Source: Anaerotruncus colihominis (GTDB taxonomy: Bacteria; Bacillota; Clostridia; Oscillospirales; Ruminococcaceae). Taken from it: a stretch of DNA of 64,000 nt. Location of the stretch: assembly GCF_010206195.1 (NCBI RefSeq), contig NZ_VIQT01000009.1, positions 473,747 to 537,746 of the forward strand, read 5' to 3'. Made by a program: the position numbers and the translations under genes. Numbering within the stretch: position 1 is the first letter of the stretch; each line of letters starts with the position of its first letter. Below, one piece after another: positions 26,996 to 36,459 of the stretch. A model generated the notes under the pieces. It worked only from the letters and a program-made list of their open reading frames with translations. It had not been told where the DNA came from and ran no database searches.

Positions 26996-27037
26996 AACGG
27001 CAAAGGGCGGGATCAAACGATCCCGCCCTTTGCCGTT
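26996..27037 (+). terminator. Long terminator hairpin, overlapping a convergent gene
   Basis: A near-perfect 19-bp stem (AACGGCAAAGGGCGGGATC and its complement) with a four-base loop follows the 49-residue ORF. Its distal arm covers the last codons and stop of the convergent gene ending at 27013. Confidence 0.75.
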
Positions 27038-28182
27038 GTTTCCAGAAAGCGCCGGAGTATAAAGAAAAGCGGCGCGCAAATCCAAAGCATCCACGCTGTG
27101 CCGCCAGTGAGAAGTACGCCGCAAAAAGCGCTCAGCAGACACACAGCCAACGTAAAAAGAAAGTCCCCCAGTCCCGCCACTGGCGAGCGGCGCGCGCCGC
27201 TCCAAAAAAACAAGGCGCCGCAGCCAGCCAAAGCCGAACTACCCAGCCGGGTCAAAAGCAGGATATCTGGGCGTTCCTTTTTCATCCAGATATATTCCAT
27301 CAGCTCCCTGCGGCGCTCCTCAAACAGACGCGCCCAAAATTCAAAATCGGACCACCGGGTCGGTACCAAATCCTGCGGGACAGCGGGGTGTACATCCATG
27401 ATCCATAAATACAAAACCAGGACCGCCGCTGCTGCCGACATCCAACAAGCCATCCGTACCGGCCAGGCGCGCCTGCTATGCGCCATCGTAAGCCATGCAC
27501 AGATCAGCGCGCCGCCCATCACGATACCGGGCAGACGCATAAACAGCCCACCCCAGGCTGCGATAGATTCAGTTGTAATGATCAGCGAGTCCGTGAGGCT
27601 ATGCCGTGCAGCGAACTGCCGCGCGGCTTCACGCCCGGAAAGCTGCCCTGCGGTATCAAGCGTGATACGGTCAAACATCATTGTTTCGGAGGACGGCGCG
27701 CGCAGAACGACCGTGCCAGATAAAGACGCGAATACACCGCGCACTGTATAAACACGCTCATCGTATAATAGCTGCGCGCCAATCGGACTTTCATCGCCGT
27801 ATAGCGCCAAAGCTGTCTCCCGGTCGATCAAGCAGCCGGAACGGTCCTCGTCGGAAAGCACGGCGCCGGACGGCAGCATCAGGGACGCATCGCCGCGCAC
27901 CAACAGAACAGAAGCTGTACAGGACCGTCCGAGCTCCTTATTTTTAACTGTTTTCCGGTCATCCTGCCGCCAGACCGAAAACCTGACAGACGACGGCAGG
28001 CGTGCCTGTGTGTCAAACAACGCGTCCACGGCCGCTGCGTTGAGGGTATATCCATCAAGCCGAAGCACGGCGCGCCCGCCGCATTCAAAAGCTGCACGCG
28101 CATATGTAATCGAAAACGACCAGCAAATAATTGTCAACGCCAAGGCAGCCCAGCAGGGCGCGCGGCGCAGAAGGGCCGTCAT
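27013..28182 (-). CDS. MacB-like ABC permease component
   Basis: This 389-residue membrane protein has one N-terminal membrane segment (about 10-28) and an extracytoplasmic domain (about 30-205) resembling the MacB periplasmic core (DRETALALYGDESPIGAQL ... YTVRGVFAS). About five further hydrophobic segments follow. FtsX/MacB permeases normally pair with an ATPase and an HlyD-type adaptor. The adaptor gene is directly upstream (four-base overlap) but no ATPase gene is present. Substrate is unknown. It is the last gene of a five-gene operon. Confidence 0.7.
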   Translation of the reverse strand: MTALLRRAPCWAALALTIICWSFSITYARAAFECGGRAVLRLDGYTLNAAAVDALFDTQARLPSSVRFSVWRQDDRKTVKNKELGRSCTASVLLVRGDASLMLPSGAVLSDEDRSGCLIDRETALALYGDESPIGAQLLYDERVYTVRGVFASLSGTVVLRAPSSETMMFDRITLDTAGQLSGREAARQFAARHSLTDSLIITTESIAAWGGLFMRLPGIVMGGALICAWLTMAHSRRAWPVRMACWMSAAAAVLVLYLWIMDVHPAVPQDLVPTRWSDFEFWARLFEERRRELMEYIWMKKERPDILLLTRLGSSALAGCGALFFWSGARRSPVAGLGDFLFTLAVCLLSAFCGVLLTGGTAWMLWICAPLFFILRRFLETTAKGGIV

Positions 28183-29579
28183 TCAGCAGCCTCCACGCGC
28201 GCACGGTCGCCGCTGCCGATCGTTTTATTGCTTGTCACAATCACGTCGTCTGTGGAATCGAGCGCACCTGTGACGGCGGCGCGCGACTCATTTTTCTCCT
28301 GCACGGTCACATCGACGCGTTGGACGGTCTGTTCCGTTCCCAGCACAGTTTCTGTGGTCCGCAAAACATAAACATAATCCTGATTTCCATCGCTGTGCAG
28401 CGCGTCGACCGGGATGCAGGTCGGATAACTGGAGCTTCGCTTCTGTGCCGTCATGGATGCAAGCGCGCCGGGCGTCCCCTCACCCGCCGGCAAAAGCGCC
28501 GTCAGCCTGAGCCATCCGTTTTTTTCCTCAATGGCCACGATGCTTTCCACAACCGCCTCCACCTTTGAATGGTCAGGCAACGCCAACATAACCGCGTCGC
28601 CGGAGGAAATATATTTCTGCTCCTCCTTTGGGATTTCCGCTGTAAAACGCAGACCCGTTTCCTGACCGGCAAGCATCACAGCGGCCTGCGTCCCTGTCTG
28701 ACCGCCAGCCTTGACATCAATCGAGGTCACTATGGCGTCGGACGGCGCCGTCACCTCGCCGCCTGCGGCCGAAAGTTCTGTCAAGCGTGCGATCTCCAAC
28801 TGCTTCAGGCTGCATTCAACCGCTTGAATCTGCGCCTGATTATCAACATCTCTAAAACGCAAATCCTCCAGCGCGCGTTCCAGCTTCACCTGCTCGTCGC
28901 GCTGTTCGGCGACAGCCTCCTCGTAAGCTAGCTGTTTGGCCCGATAATCATCTCGCAGAGAGATATAGGTTGGATCGAGGTCGTAGTCGTTTAAATCCTC
29001 GTCCGCCTCCTCGAAATCCGTTTCATTTTTATAGTCGCGCAACGCGTTTTTAGCGCGGCGGCGGTCCTCCCCCGCCTGCTTGATCCGCAGGTCAAGCTTA
29101 TCCGCAGCGATGTCAAAATCCTCCTGCGCGCGGATTTCAGCAAGCGCGTCGCGCTCAGCCTGCGTCTTTGCGTTCTGCTGCATCTGGCTGAGAGAAAGCT
29201 GGAGCTTTTGCAACTCCAACTGCTGTTCGGTCAGCTTGCGCGCGATATCGTCCGGATCGACCGTGAACAGGACATCGCCAGCCGCTACGCGCTCCCCGGC
29301 CCGGGCGCCCACGCTGCGCACGCGCATCCCTTCAAGCGTGAAAACAGCGATTTCCCCCTGCGCTTCAAGCGTCCCGTCGGCTTCGACGGTATGCTGCACC
29401 GCGCCGGACTCCGGATGCTGTGTCGTTACAACGGCGACCGTGAGAGAATCAGCGGCACGTGAAAGCACGGTACATACAGCCATAACCGCAAGGAATGCCG
29501 CCAGCCAACGCAACGCGCGCTTTCGCAGCGGGACAGCCGTGCGATCGGGGCTGTAATTGAGAACATCTTCAAGCTTCAT
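28179..29579 (-). CDS. HlyD/RND-type membrane fusion adaptor
   Basis: This 466-residue protein has a single N-terminal membrane segment (about 25-47), a biotinyl-lipoyl-like half (EADGTLEAQGEIAVFTLEG...VAAGDVLFTVDPDD), a long coiled coil (about 115-260), the second lipoyl half (GGEVTAPSDAIVTSIDVKAG) and a beta-barrel domain. Such adaptors link MacB-type permeases to the cell exterior in Gram-positives. It starts five bases after a sugar-type permease gene, tying it to that transporter. Confidence 0.88.
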   Translation of the reverse strand: MKLEDVLNYSPDRTAVPLRKRALRWLAAFLAVMAVCTVLSRAADSLTVAVVTTQHPESGAVQHTVEADGTLEAQGEIAVFTLEGMRVRSVGARAGERVAAGDVLFTVDPDDIARKLTEQQLELQKLQLSLSQMQQNAKTQAERDALAEIRAQEDFDIAADKLDLRIKQAGEDRRRAKNALRDYKNETDFEEADEDLNDYDLDPTYISLRDDYRAKQLAYEEAVAEQRDEQVKLERALEDLRFRDVDNQAQIQAVECSLKQLEIARLTELSAAGGEVTAPSDAIVTSIDVKAGGQTGTQAAVMLAGQETGLRFTAEIPKEEQKYISSGDAVMLALPDHSKVEAVVESIVAIEEKNGWLRLTALLPAGEGTPGALASMTAQKRSSSYPTCIPVDALHSDGNQDYVYVLRTTETVLGTEQTVQRVDVTVQEKNESRAAVTGALDSTDDVIVTSNKTIGSGDRARVEAAE

Positions 29580-29583
29580 CGTT

Positions 29584-30432
29584 TCATTCCTTTACACCGG
29601 CTGCAATGATGCCTTGTTCCAAATAGGTCTGCCCATACAGGAACACCAAAATCGCCGGAATCAGCGCCGTCACCGACGCGGCAAGCGCCAGCCCTGCACG
29701 GCCGGCTACAATATCCGGCAGATAGAGCGAAAGCGGCCAGAGCGAACGGTCTTTCAGAAATGTCATCGGCTGTTCTATCATGCTCCAGCATTCGAGAAAG
29801 CCGAGGACCATCGCCGACATGACGCCGGCCGAACCAAGCGGCAGGCCAATGCGCCAAAAGATTTGCCACTCGCTCGCTCCATCCAGCCGTGCGGATTCGA
29901 TTAATGAATGCGGAATCCCGCGAAAAAACCGGTACATGATGAATACCGGGAAGGTGGAAAACACGGCGGGCAGTATAATTCCCAAGTGCGTGTCCAGCAG
30001 AGAAAAACGATTGAGTACCAGATAGTTTGATACCATCGTGACCTGAAACGGCATAAGCATCAAAACAATATAGAGCGTAAACAGCGCGCCCTTTCCAGGA
30101 AAATCGTACCGTGCAAACCCCCATGCCGCCGGAACGCCGACAAGTACCTGACCAATCAGGACGCCGGCTGTCAAACGGGCGGAATTCCAGAACATTACAA
30201 AGAACTGCGGCGAATCAAGCAGCAATTCCACATAGGGACGCAGCGTCGGATACTGCGGAATCAGGCTCCAGGAAGCGAATCCCTTCATATCGCCGAGCAC
30301 AGGACCAAGCTTTTGCAGCACCTCCTGCGTCCCTATAAACGACCCGCTCAGCAAAAATGCGAGCGGAAACCACACCACGATCGACAGTATGATCAAAAAG
30401 AGTAAAATCAGCCACTTTTTCAGCCTGCGCAT
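29584..30432 (-). CDS. Carbohydrate-type ABC permease, MalG-like
   Basis: This 282-residue inner-membrane permease has about six membrane segments. The EAA loop that docks the ATPase is present (LIESARLDGASEWQIFWRIGLP). It pairs with the MalF-like permease immediately upstream. No cognate ATPase gene is in the window, so a shared MsmK/UgpC-type ATPase encoded elsewhere is likely. Confidence 0.92.
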   Translation of the reverse strand: MRRLKKWLILLFLIILSIVVWFPLAFLLSGSFIGTQEVLQKLGPVLGDMKGFASWSLIPQYPTLRPYVELLLDSPQFFVMFWNSARLTAGVLIGQVLVGVPAAWGFARYDFPGKGALFTLYIVLMLMPFQVTMVSNYLVLNRFSLLDTHLGIILPAVFSTFPVFIMYRFFRGIPHSLIESARLDGASEWQIFWRIGLPLGSAGVMSAMVLGFLECWSMIEQPMTFLKDRSLWPLSLYLPDIVAGRAGLALAASVTALIPAILVFLYGQTYLEQGIIAAGVKE

Positions 30433-30459
30433 GAAATCCTCCCAACCCAGAAATCTTTT

Positions 30460-31320
30460 CTATTCTGTTTCCCATGCACGGCGCAGGAGCAGGATTAAAA
30501 ACAGGATGACCCCAGCCGTCATCACCGCCCCGGCCGCCAGCTTATCCATGGAAAGCTCCCGGAACCAGTTGTTAAAAAGATGTTGGAGCAGGTACATGCT
30601 GTCATGCGGATAATCACCCGCTACAAGGTATGCTTCCCGGAACACCTTGAAGGCGTTGAGAAATGAAAGCACCGTGATGGTGAACAGGGACGGCAGCAGG
30701 TTTGGCAGCGTGATACGCCAAAAAATGGTCCACGCGCCTGCGCCGTCCACGGCGGCCGCCTCATAGATGGACGGAGAGATCCCCGCCAGCCCGGCCAGCC
30801 ACAGCACCACATTATAGCCGAGATTTTTCCAGATATAACTGCCGACCAACACATAGAACGCTGCGCCGCTGTCCATCCAGGCGACGGGTTGGCCGCCGAA
30901 TCGGTCGATCAAACCGTTCAACAAACCGTTTTGATGAAACAAAGCCTGCCACAACAGCACGACCGATGCGATCGGTACCGCCATTGGGATCAAAAACGTT
31001 GTTTTAAACACGCCGGCACACCGCGGATTTCCGTACAGTGCAAGCGCAACTGTCAGCGACAGCACAAGCAGCAACGGCATACAGACCCCCATAAATCGCA
31101 GCGTATTGCCCGCCGCGAGCTGAAAAGCCCTGTTTTCCAGAACCGAAGCGTAGTTTTGCAGCCCCACAAACATCCCGTTCATCGCGCCGAAAAATGAGCG
31201 GCGCACCACATCAAGAAATGGGACAAGGACGAACACAAACACGCCCAGTACGCTCGGAAGGATAAAGCAAATCCCTGCGCGGGCGCCGCGCCCGCTTATC
31301 CCGCGTATACTCAAACGCAT
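30460..31320 (-). CDS. Carbohydrate-type ABC permease, MalF-like
   Basis: This 286-residue permease has about six membrane segments and the EAA loop IYEAAAVDGAGAWTIFWRITLP. Its ATG overlaps the stop of the lipoprotein gene by one base (TAATG), so production of binding protein and permease is coupled. It works with the MalG-like partner that follows. Confidence 0.92.
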   Translation of the reverse strand: MRLSIRGISGRGARAGICFILPSVLGVFVFVLVPFLDVVRRSFFGAMNGMFVGLQNYASVLENRAFQLAAGNTLRFMGVCMPLLLVLSLTVALALYGNPRCAGVFKTTFLIPMAVPIASVVLLWQALFHQNGLLNGLIDRFGGQPVAWMDSGAAFYVLVGSYIWKNLGYNVVLWLAGLAGISPSIYEAAAVDGAGAWTIFWRITLPNLLPSLFTITVLSFLNAFKVFREAYLVAGDYPHDSMYLLQHLFNNWFRELSMDKLAAGAVMTAGVILFLILLLRRAWETE

Positions 31321-33788
31321 TATTCAGAAAGATAGAGATTCAGTTTCTGCGTAAAGGCGTTAACCGTCTCATCGAGCGATTTTCTGCCTGCGAAGTAATC
31401 CTTTGTTTCGTCTGTCAGCATTTGCTCAATGACCGCATTGGACGGCGACGGCGTGTCAAGTCCCTCCAGCATCGCGGCTGTCTCCTTCATAAACGCTTCG
31501 GATGGCCAGCGCACCCTCATCTCAAGCGACACCTCCACGTTCTCGTCGTCGGTATAGGAGAGTGAGAGATACATTCCATCGTCATATGGCTGATACGGAT
31601 CTTTTTGTACCCCGGCAAACGCATCCGCATTGACCGGCATCCCATCTTCAAAATCATTTTGCTGGATCTGCTGTGATAAAAGCAAATCGATAAACAAGAG
31701 CGCTCGATCCTGTTGTCTGCTGGAAGCGTTCACGCCCAGCACCGTGCGCGGTATAAAGACGTTTTGCGCCTGTCCCGGCAGCGGGGTCAGACGCCCCTGC
31801 CCCTTGTGCTGGATATACGCGTCGGGATAAGCGATATCCGCCATGGACAGTACTTCCCCAAGAGACGCCGCCAGCTTGTTGTAAGCCCATTTGATGCCAT
31901 CCCATTTAAAATCAATGGCATTAAAATCAATGGCAGCCGAGCCGTCATCCTCCTGAAACTGCGGATCGTGTTCCAAATCTGTCAGGCGCTTGATGTCTGA
32001 CAAAAATGCACGGATCTGTTCTGTGCGTACCGTACCGTCCTCGTTATACCACGCGGGCGAACACACAGGATAGAACACCGGCAGCAGGGCATTCGCAGAC
32101 AGCTCCGCCAAAACGCCGCCGATCCGGCTGGATTCCAGCGTTCCCTCCTGCGCGATCAGCCAGTCGACAAACTTGGTAAGGTTCTTTGGATTGACACCGT
32201 CGTCCGCCAAAAGCAACGGCGCGCCGAAGCGGGCAGGAACCGCCGGCAATGTTCCATCTGTCTGCCGGTAGCTTTCAGCCACATTTTTCAGCAGTCCACC
32301 GGATGTAATACGTTCGTTATAGGTGGGCGCGAGATCAAGCAGCACGCCTTTTTCAATGTAAGAAGCGACCGGCATACCGTCCAGAATTAAAATATCAGGT
32401 CCTTCGCCTGCCAGCAGCTCGGTAGACAGTGTGCGCATCGCATCAGAAGCGGTCATGGCGCTGTCACTTGTGAGCGCCGCCTCGTAGCTTATGCGTACAT
32501 CAGGATTTTGGCGCTGATAAACGCCCATCGCCTGACGAACGGTGGCGTTTTCATAGAGCGAAAAGACGCGCAGTTCCGTTGAGGGAACGGTTGGCGTATC
32601 AGCGGAATAGGCATAGTGAAACAGCGGCCACTCCCCCACATCGCCATAAAGCATCGTCACCAGACTTCCGTCGTCGCAGACGACCAGATTATACATCAAA
32701 TATGACGGCATGGTCAGCGAGCACAGTTCGCCGTCGACCAGCTTTTCTGTTACGGATCCGCCGATCACATGGCGATAAATGCCGGTTTTGTCGGCAAAAT
32801 AGAGCGATTCTCCGTCCGGGTCCAGCGCCATAGCCCGGGTGACGCTGTTCTCCCCAATGTTCATGAAAACACCGCGTGTCTCCTTGTCGTTTACATCGGC
32901 CGAGGCGGCGATGGTCCCAGCCTTTTCCCCTGTATTCAAATCGTACAGATCAATTTCCGGTCCGCCCTCCGAAACAGCAAGCGTGTTCTTAAAGCTGATG
33001 TAGGAGAAGTTCTGTGAAAAGTGATCCTCGAGATAACGGTTTTTTACCGCACCTGTCTCAGAGTCGACCTGGGCGATGCTGAAATAACAGTTTATCAGCA
33101 GATCTCCATTTTCCGCCACTTGCAGGCCGATTGGGCCCGCACCGCTTTTATCGGTGGGCAATTCCCAGTCGATCACGCGAATGGTTCCGTCCGGCGCGAT
33201 ATAGAGGAAGGTGTCCGACGGAATCTGCTCCTGCGTTTCACCGGTATCCTCCCGGCCGGCTTGCGCGTCTGCGGACGGCGCGTCGTCGAAGGACGCCTGT
33301 GCCTGTCCTTCCCCAGCTGGTGCGGACGCCGTCTCATCGGAAGTCGCGCCGCCCATCATCGCGTCGAGCTGTTCCTGTGTAATCGTCGAATAATAAAGAT
33401 ATAGACCGCCCTGGTTATCCCAAGCTGCGAACTGCATGTTTGAAAGCTCTGTATTCAGCTCCTCCGGCCAGGCGATTTGCTTTTGTGTCCAACGCGCTCC
33501 ATTGTCGGAGGAGGTATACAGATACCATGGGCCGAGCATCCGGCCGGCATCGAGATTGCAGACCATCTCCAGCGTACCGTCCGCCAGCCGGGTCATGCCT
33601 GAAATATAACCGGCGCCATCCGGCACCGCATATTCCTCCTCTATGTAGCGTCCCATGGCAACGCCGTCGCCGCTTCCGTCCGGCAGACTGCTGCCGCCCG
33701 GCTGCATACCGCCGGAGCATGCGCTGAGTATAAGCATGGCGGCCGCCAGCATACATGCGGCGGCCCGTTTCAAAAAACCGTTCATCAT
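31320..33788 (-). CDS. Lipoprotein: propeller-like domain fused to a solute-binding protein
   Basis: This 822-residue lipoprotein (lipobox LSAC, Cys24) is about twice the length of a normal binding protein. Residues about 45-400 look like a beta-propeller, with an Asp-box SSDNGARW (93-100) as in sialidase/BNR repeats and several blade-like YLYTSSD, LYLYYSTI and LYFADKTGIYRH segments. From about residue 410 it becomes a family 1 extracellular solute-binding protein (RVFSLYENATVRQAMGVYQRQNPDVRI). It feeds the two adjacent permeases. The ATG at 33788 or 33785 follows CAGGAGG. The ligand may be a glycan, but that is inference. Confidence 0.85.
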   Translation of the reverse strand: MMNGFLKRAAACMLAAAMLILSACSGGMQPGGSSLPDGSGDGVAMGRYIEEEYAVPDGAGYISGMTRLADGTLEMVCNLDAGRMLGPWYLYTSSDNGARWTQKQIAWPEELNTELSNMQFAAWDNQGGLYLYYSTITQEQLDAMMGGATSDETASAPAGEGQAQASFDDAPSADAQAGREDTGETQEQIPSDTFLYIAPDGTIRVIDWELPTDKSGAGPIGLQVAENGDLLINCYFSIAQVDSETGAVKNRYLEDHFSQNFSYISFKNTLAVSEGGPEIDLYDLNTGEKAGTIAASADVNDKETRGVFMNIGENSVTRAMALDPDGESLYFADKTGIYRHVIGGSVTEKLVDGELCSLTMPSYLMYNLVVCDDGSLVTMLYGDVGEWPLFHYAYSADTPTVPSTELRVFSLYENATVRQAMGVYQRQNPDVRISYEAALTSDSAMTASDAMRTLSTELLAGEGPDILILDGMPVASYIEKGVLLDLAPTYNERITSGGLLKNVAESYRQTDGTLPAVPARFGAPLLLADDGVNPKNLTKFVDWLIAQEGTLESSRIGGVLAELSANALLPVFYPVCSPAWYNEDGTVRTEQIRAFLSDIKRLTDLEHDPQFQEDDGSAAIDFNAIDFKWDGIKWAYNKLAASLGEVLSMADIAYPDAYIQHKGQGRLTPLPGQAQNVFIPRTVLGVNASSRQQDRALLFIDLLLSQQIQQNDFEDGMPVNADAFAGVQKDPYQPYDDGMYLSLSYTDDENVEVSLEMRVRWPSEAFMKETAAMLEGLDTPSPSNAVIEQMLTDETKDYFAGRKSLDETVNAFTQKLNLYLSE

Positions 33789-33819
33789 TCGGCCTCCTGT
33801 TTTTCTGAATACAAACACT

Positions 33820-33849
33820 TTATCACACAAATCTCTAAGTTTTCTGCAA
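33820..33849 (-). promoter_or_regulatory. Promoter of the lipoprotein/permease operon
   Basis: TTGCAG (33844-33849) and TGATAA (33820-33825) are 18 bases apart on the minus strand. They face away from the two-component system genes. Confidence 0.5.
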
Positions 33850-33939
33850 ATTTAAAGAAACATTTTAGGAAGCTATGTTATACTAATTTCAGGTCAAATG
33901 GCTTGACCTTGAGTATGACAGCAGCAAGGAGGAACCGCT

Positions 33940-34620
33940 ATGCGGATTCTGATTATTGAGGATGACGAAAAGCTGTGCGAAGCGATGCGTTTCGCACTTG
34001 AAAGGGAAGGTTATACTGTCGATGTATGCCATGACGGCGACAATGGGTTTCGCTGGGCACGTGAACAGGCGCATGATCTGATCCTGCTGGACCGGATGCT
34101 ACCGTCTGCGGACGGTGTGGAGCTACTAAAGCGTCTGCGCGCGCAGGGGCATACGGCGCCGGTTCTGCTTGTGACGGCGCTCGGCGGTATTGGCCAGCGC
34201 GTTGAAGGGCTCGACGCAGGTGCAGACGACTATCTTGTCAAGCCGTTCGCCGTGGAGGAGCTGCTCGCGCGCGTACGCGCCATGCAGCGCAGGCCTCGTC
34301 AATGGGAAAGCGCACGTGTGCTTCAGGTTGGGGACGCCGCCTTTGACGCCGCACAAAAAACCCTCACTGGACCAGGCGGCGGCTGCTCTCTCTCCAAGCG
34401 TGAGGCCGCGCTTATGGAAATCCTGCTTGCAAATCACGGGCAAACCTTGCCGCGCTCTATGTTGCTGACACGTGTCTGGGGACCTGATGCGGAAGTGGAG
34501 GACGGCAATCTTGACAATTACATCCACTTTCTCCGCCGCCGCTTAAAAGCGGCCGGAAGCACCGTCTCTATCCGGACTGTCCGCGGCGTCGGTTATCAGT
34601 TGGAGGATGGCTGTGTTTGA
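33940..34620 (+). CDS. OmpR-family response regulator
   Basis: This 226-residue regulator has a receiver domain with acidic pocket D8/D9, phospho-acceptor D51 (LILLDRMLP) and K101 (DDYLVKPF), followed by a winged-helix DNA-binding domain ending in TVRGVGYQLED. An AAGGAGG site precedes the ATG. It overlaps the kinase gene by 14 bases and is divergent from the five-gene transport operon, which it may control. Confidence 0.95.
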   Translation: MRILIIEDDEKLCEAMRFALEREGYTVDVCHDGDNGFRWAREQAHDLILLDRMLPSADGVELLKRLRAQGHTAPVLLVTALGGIGQRVEGLDAGADDYLVKPFAVEELLARVRAMQRRPRQWESARVLQVGDAAFDAAQKTLTGPGGGCSLSKREAALMEILLANHGQTLPRSMLLTRVWGPDAEVEDGNLDNYIHFLRRRLKAAGSTVSIRTVRGVGYQLEDGCV

Positions 34621-35911
34621 GCAGCTTCGCCGCCGTTTGACGCTTGTCTGTACAGCCGTGACCAGCATTATCCTGATCGGTATGGCGGCCGGATCGTTTG
34701 CCGTCTCATCAGTGCAGCTCCGCGCGCGTGATGATAAGCTCTTTTTGAGCGATCTCAACGCGGTATTCTACCACCTTGCCAGTCAAAATGTGATCAGCCA
34801 TACCTGGTATACACAGACGGAATCAAACACTGGTATGTTATTGTATATCGAGGACGGCGGCAAGCCCCTTCTCTACAACAACGCGTGGGACGACGGACTG
34901 CACGCCTCCCTGTCAGCCCGCACCAAAGCAGAATCGATGCGCCTGTTTGGGTTCGACGCGTCAAAGCCACCCCAAATGCGTGTGCAGCCGCAAACAGTCA
35001 TTTTTATGATGAATGATCCTGTTCTCGGCCAATGCCGCGCGGCGGTTTCATCTGTACCGATTCCGGGAGGCTGGCTGTCGCTGTCGGCAGTCAAACCGCG
35101 TACAGCTGAGCGAATTTCGCTCCTTCGCCTCGGCGCGACCTTTGCGGTATTGACTGTGGTGGCAATTTTGCTGCTGTGGTTGTTCGCACGGTATTTCACA
35201 GCGCGCGCCATCAGGCCGATTGCCGTCAACCGGCAGCGACAGGCTGATTTTGTATCCGCGGCCTCGCATGAGCTGCGCTCTCCGCTCGCTGTCATACAGG
35301 CGAGCGTCTCGGCGGTGCGTGAGGCGCCGCCTGAACGGGCCGCGCATTTTTTCGACAGTGTGACCAATGAATGCGCGCGCATGAGCCGCCTGGTAGACGA
35401 TATGCTAACGCTTGCCAGTGCGGACAGCGGCTCCTGGTCCATTATCCGCGAGGAAACAGATTTGGAAACCCTGCTGCTCAACGCCGCTGAATGGCACGAA
35501 CCAGCCGCGGCACAAAAACAAATCCGCATCCATGTTTCCCTTCCCGACGATCCCCTTCCAAAATGCTGTTGTGACCGCCAGCGCATCGGGCAGGCGCTGG
35601 CGATCCTGCTTGATAATGCCGTCTCATATACGCCCCCCGGCGGTGAAATCAGGCTTTTTGCAGCCAGGCGGCGCGGCGGTATTGAACTGATCGTCTCCGA
35701 CAACGGTCCCGGGATACCGGATGCGCTGCGGGAGCGTGTGTTTGAACGCTTCTACCGCGCGGACGTGTCGCGCAGTAAAAAGGAGCATTATGGACTTGGC
35801 CTTTCAATTGCGCGGGAAATCGCCTCTCTGCATCGCGGCAAGCTGACGCTGCGCGACACGCCCGGAGGCGGCGCGACATTTATCCTGTATCTGCCATGCG
35901 GCATCCAGTGA
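34607..35911 (+). CDS. Sensor histidine kinase
   Basis: This 434-residue kinase has two membrane segments (about 15-36 and 175-196) around an extracytoplasmic sensor of about 140 residues. No clear HAMP domain is visible. The DHp domain carries the phospho-histidine H221 (SHELRSP), and the ATPase domain has N (LLDNAVSYTPPGG), G1 (DNGPGIP) and G2 (HYGLGLSIARE) boxes. It forms a two-component system with the overlapping regulator. A hairpin terminator follows. Confidence 0.95.
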   Translation: MAVFEQLRRRLTLVCTAVTSIILIGMAAGSFAVSSVQLRARDDKLFLSDLNAVFYHLASQNVISHTWYTQTESNTGMLLYIEDGGKPLLYNNAWDDGLHASLSARTKAESMRLFGFDASKPPQMRVQPQTVIFMMNDPVLGQCRAAVSSVPIPGGWLSLSAVKPRTAERISLLRLGATFAVLTVVAILLLWLFARYFTARAIRPIAVNRQRQADFVSAASHELRSPLAVIQASVSAVREAPPERAAHFFDSVTNECARMSRLVDDMLTLASADSGSWSIIREETDLETLLLNAAEWHEPAAAQKQIRIHVSLPDDPLPKCCCDRQRIGQALAILLDNAVSYTPPGGEIRLFAARRRGGIELIVSDNGPGIPDALRERVFERFYRADVSRSKKEHYGLGLSIAREIASLHRGKLTLRDTPGGGATFILYLPCGIQ

Positions 35912-35939
35912 CCGCCGGTCAGACTCCATTAACAAGCAG

Positions 35940-35985
35940 CGGGCCGCCCACTTCACATGGGCGGCCCGTCGGTTCATTTTCATTT
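35940..35985 (+). terminator. Terminator after the sensor kinase
   Basis: An 11-bp CGGGCCGCCCA stem with a seven-base loop is followed by a T-rich stretch. It lies 29 bases after the kinase stop. Confidence 0.65.
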
Positions 35986-36071
35986 TTTTAACAGCCCCTG
36001 GCTTCGCTTCAATAATGCAACTGGAAGTTTGCGGCAAATCGGCCCTGCGCCATAGACGGATCACGCCCCCC

Positions 36072-36323
36072 TCAAAGGCGTTGCGCCTGCGCCACAGCTT
36101 CCAGATGCGCGCGCAATTGCTCGGGCGTAATGTCCGTCCCATTAAAATCAACCGTCATATGCGCCCCATACTTTTTATTGACCTCGTTAACAACCTGTTG
36201 GTATTCCGGTCCGCGGCTGCCGCAGCCTGAGAGCAACAGGCCGCCCGCGCCCACGAGTGCCAGACATGCGAGTAAAAGGAACAGCCATGATATCAGGGTT
36301 CTGCCGCTGATCTGGTGTTTCAT
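36072..36323 (-). CDS. Small lipoprotein
   Basis: This 83-residue precursor has a basic start, a hydrophobic segment (about 11-32) and lipobox LSGC (Cys34). A mature part of about 50 residues (EYQQVVNEVNKKYGAHMTVDFNG...) follows. The ATG at 36323 has a GGGAGG site seven bases upstream. It is downstream of a sigma-like gene on the same strand. Function is unknown. Confidence 0.75.
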   Translation of the reverse strand: MKHQISGRTLISWLFLLLACLALVGAGGLLLSGCGSRGPEYQQVVNEVNKKYGAHMTVDFNGTDITPEQLRAHLEAVAQAQRL

Positions 36324-36430
36324 AATCCTGCCTCCCACTTAGGATCTGTTTTTAAGAAACATATGTTATGATAATAGATAACGATCCGGAACCGCGGATT
36401 TACACAAGAATTCAAAAATAAATTTCACAA

Positions 36431-36459
36431 AATATCATGCAGAATATTGCGCATGATAT
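36431..36459 (-). terminator. Possible terminator after the sigma-like gene
   Basis: On the minus strand an ATATCATGC / GCATGATAT stem with a ten-base loop is followed by TTTTG. It overlaps the stop of the gene at 36459. Confidence 0.45.
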
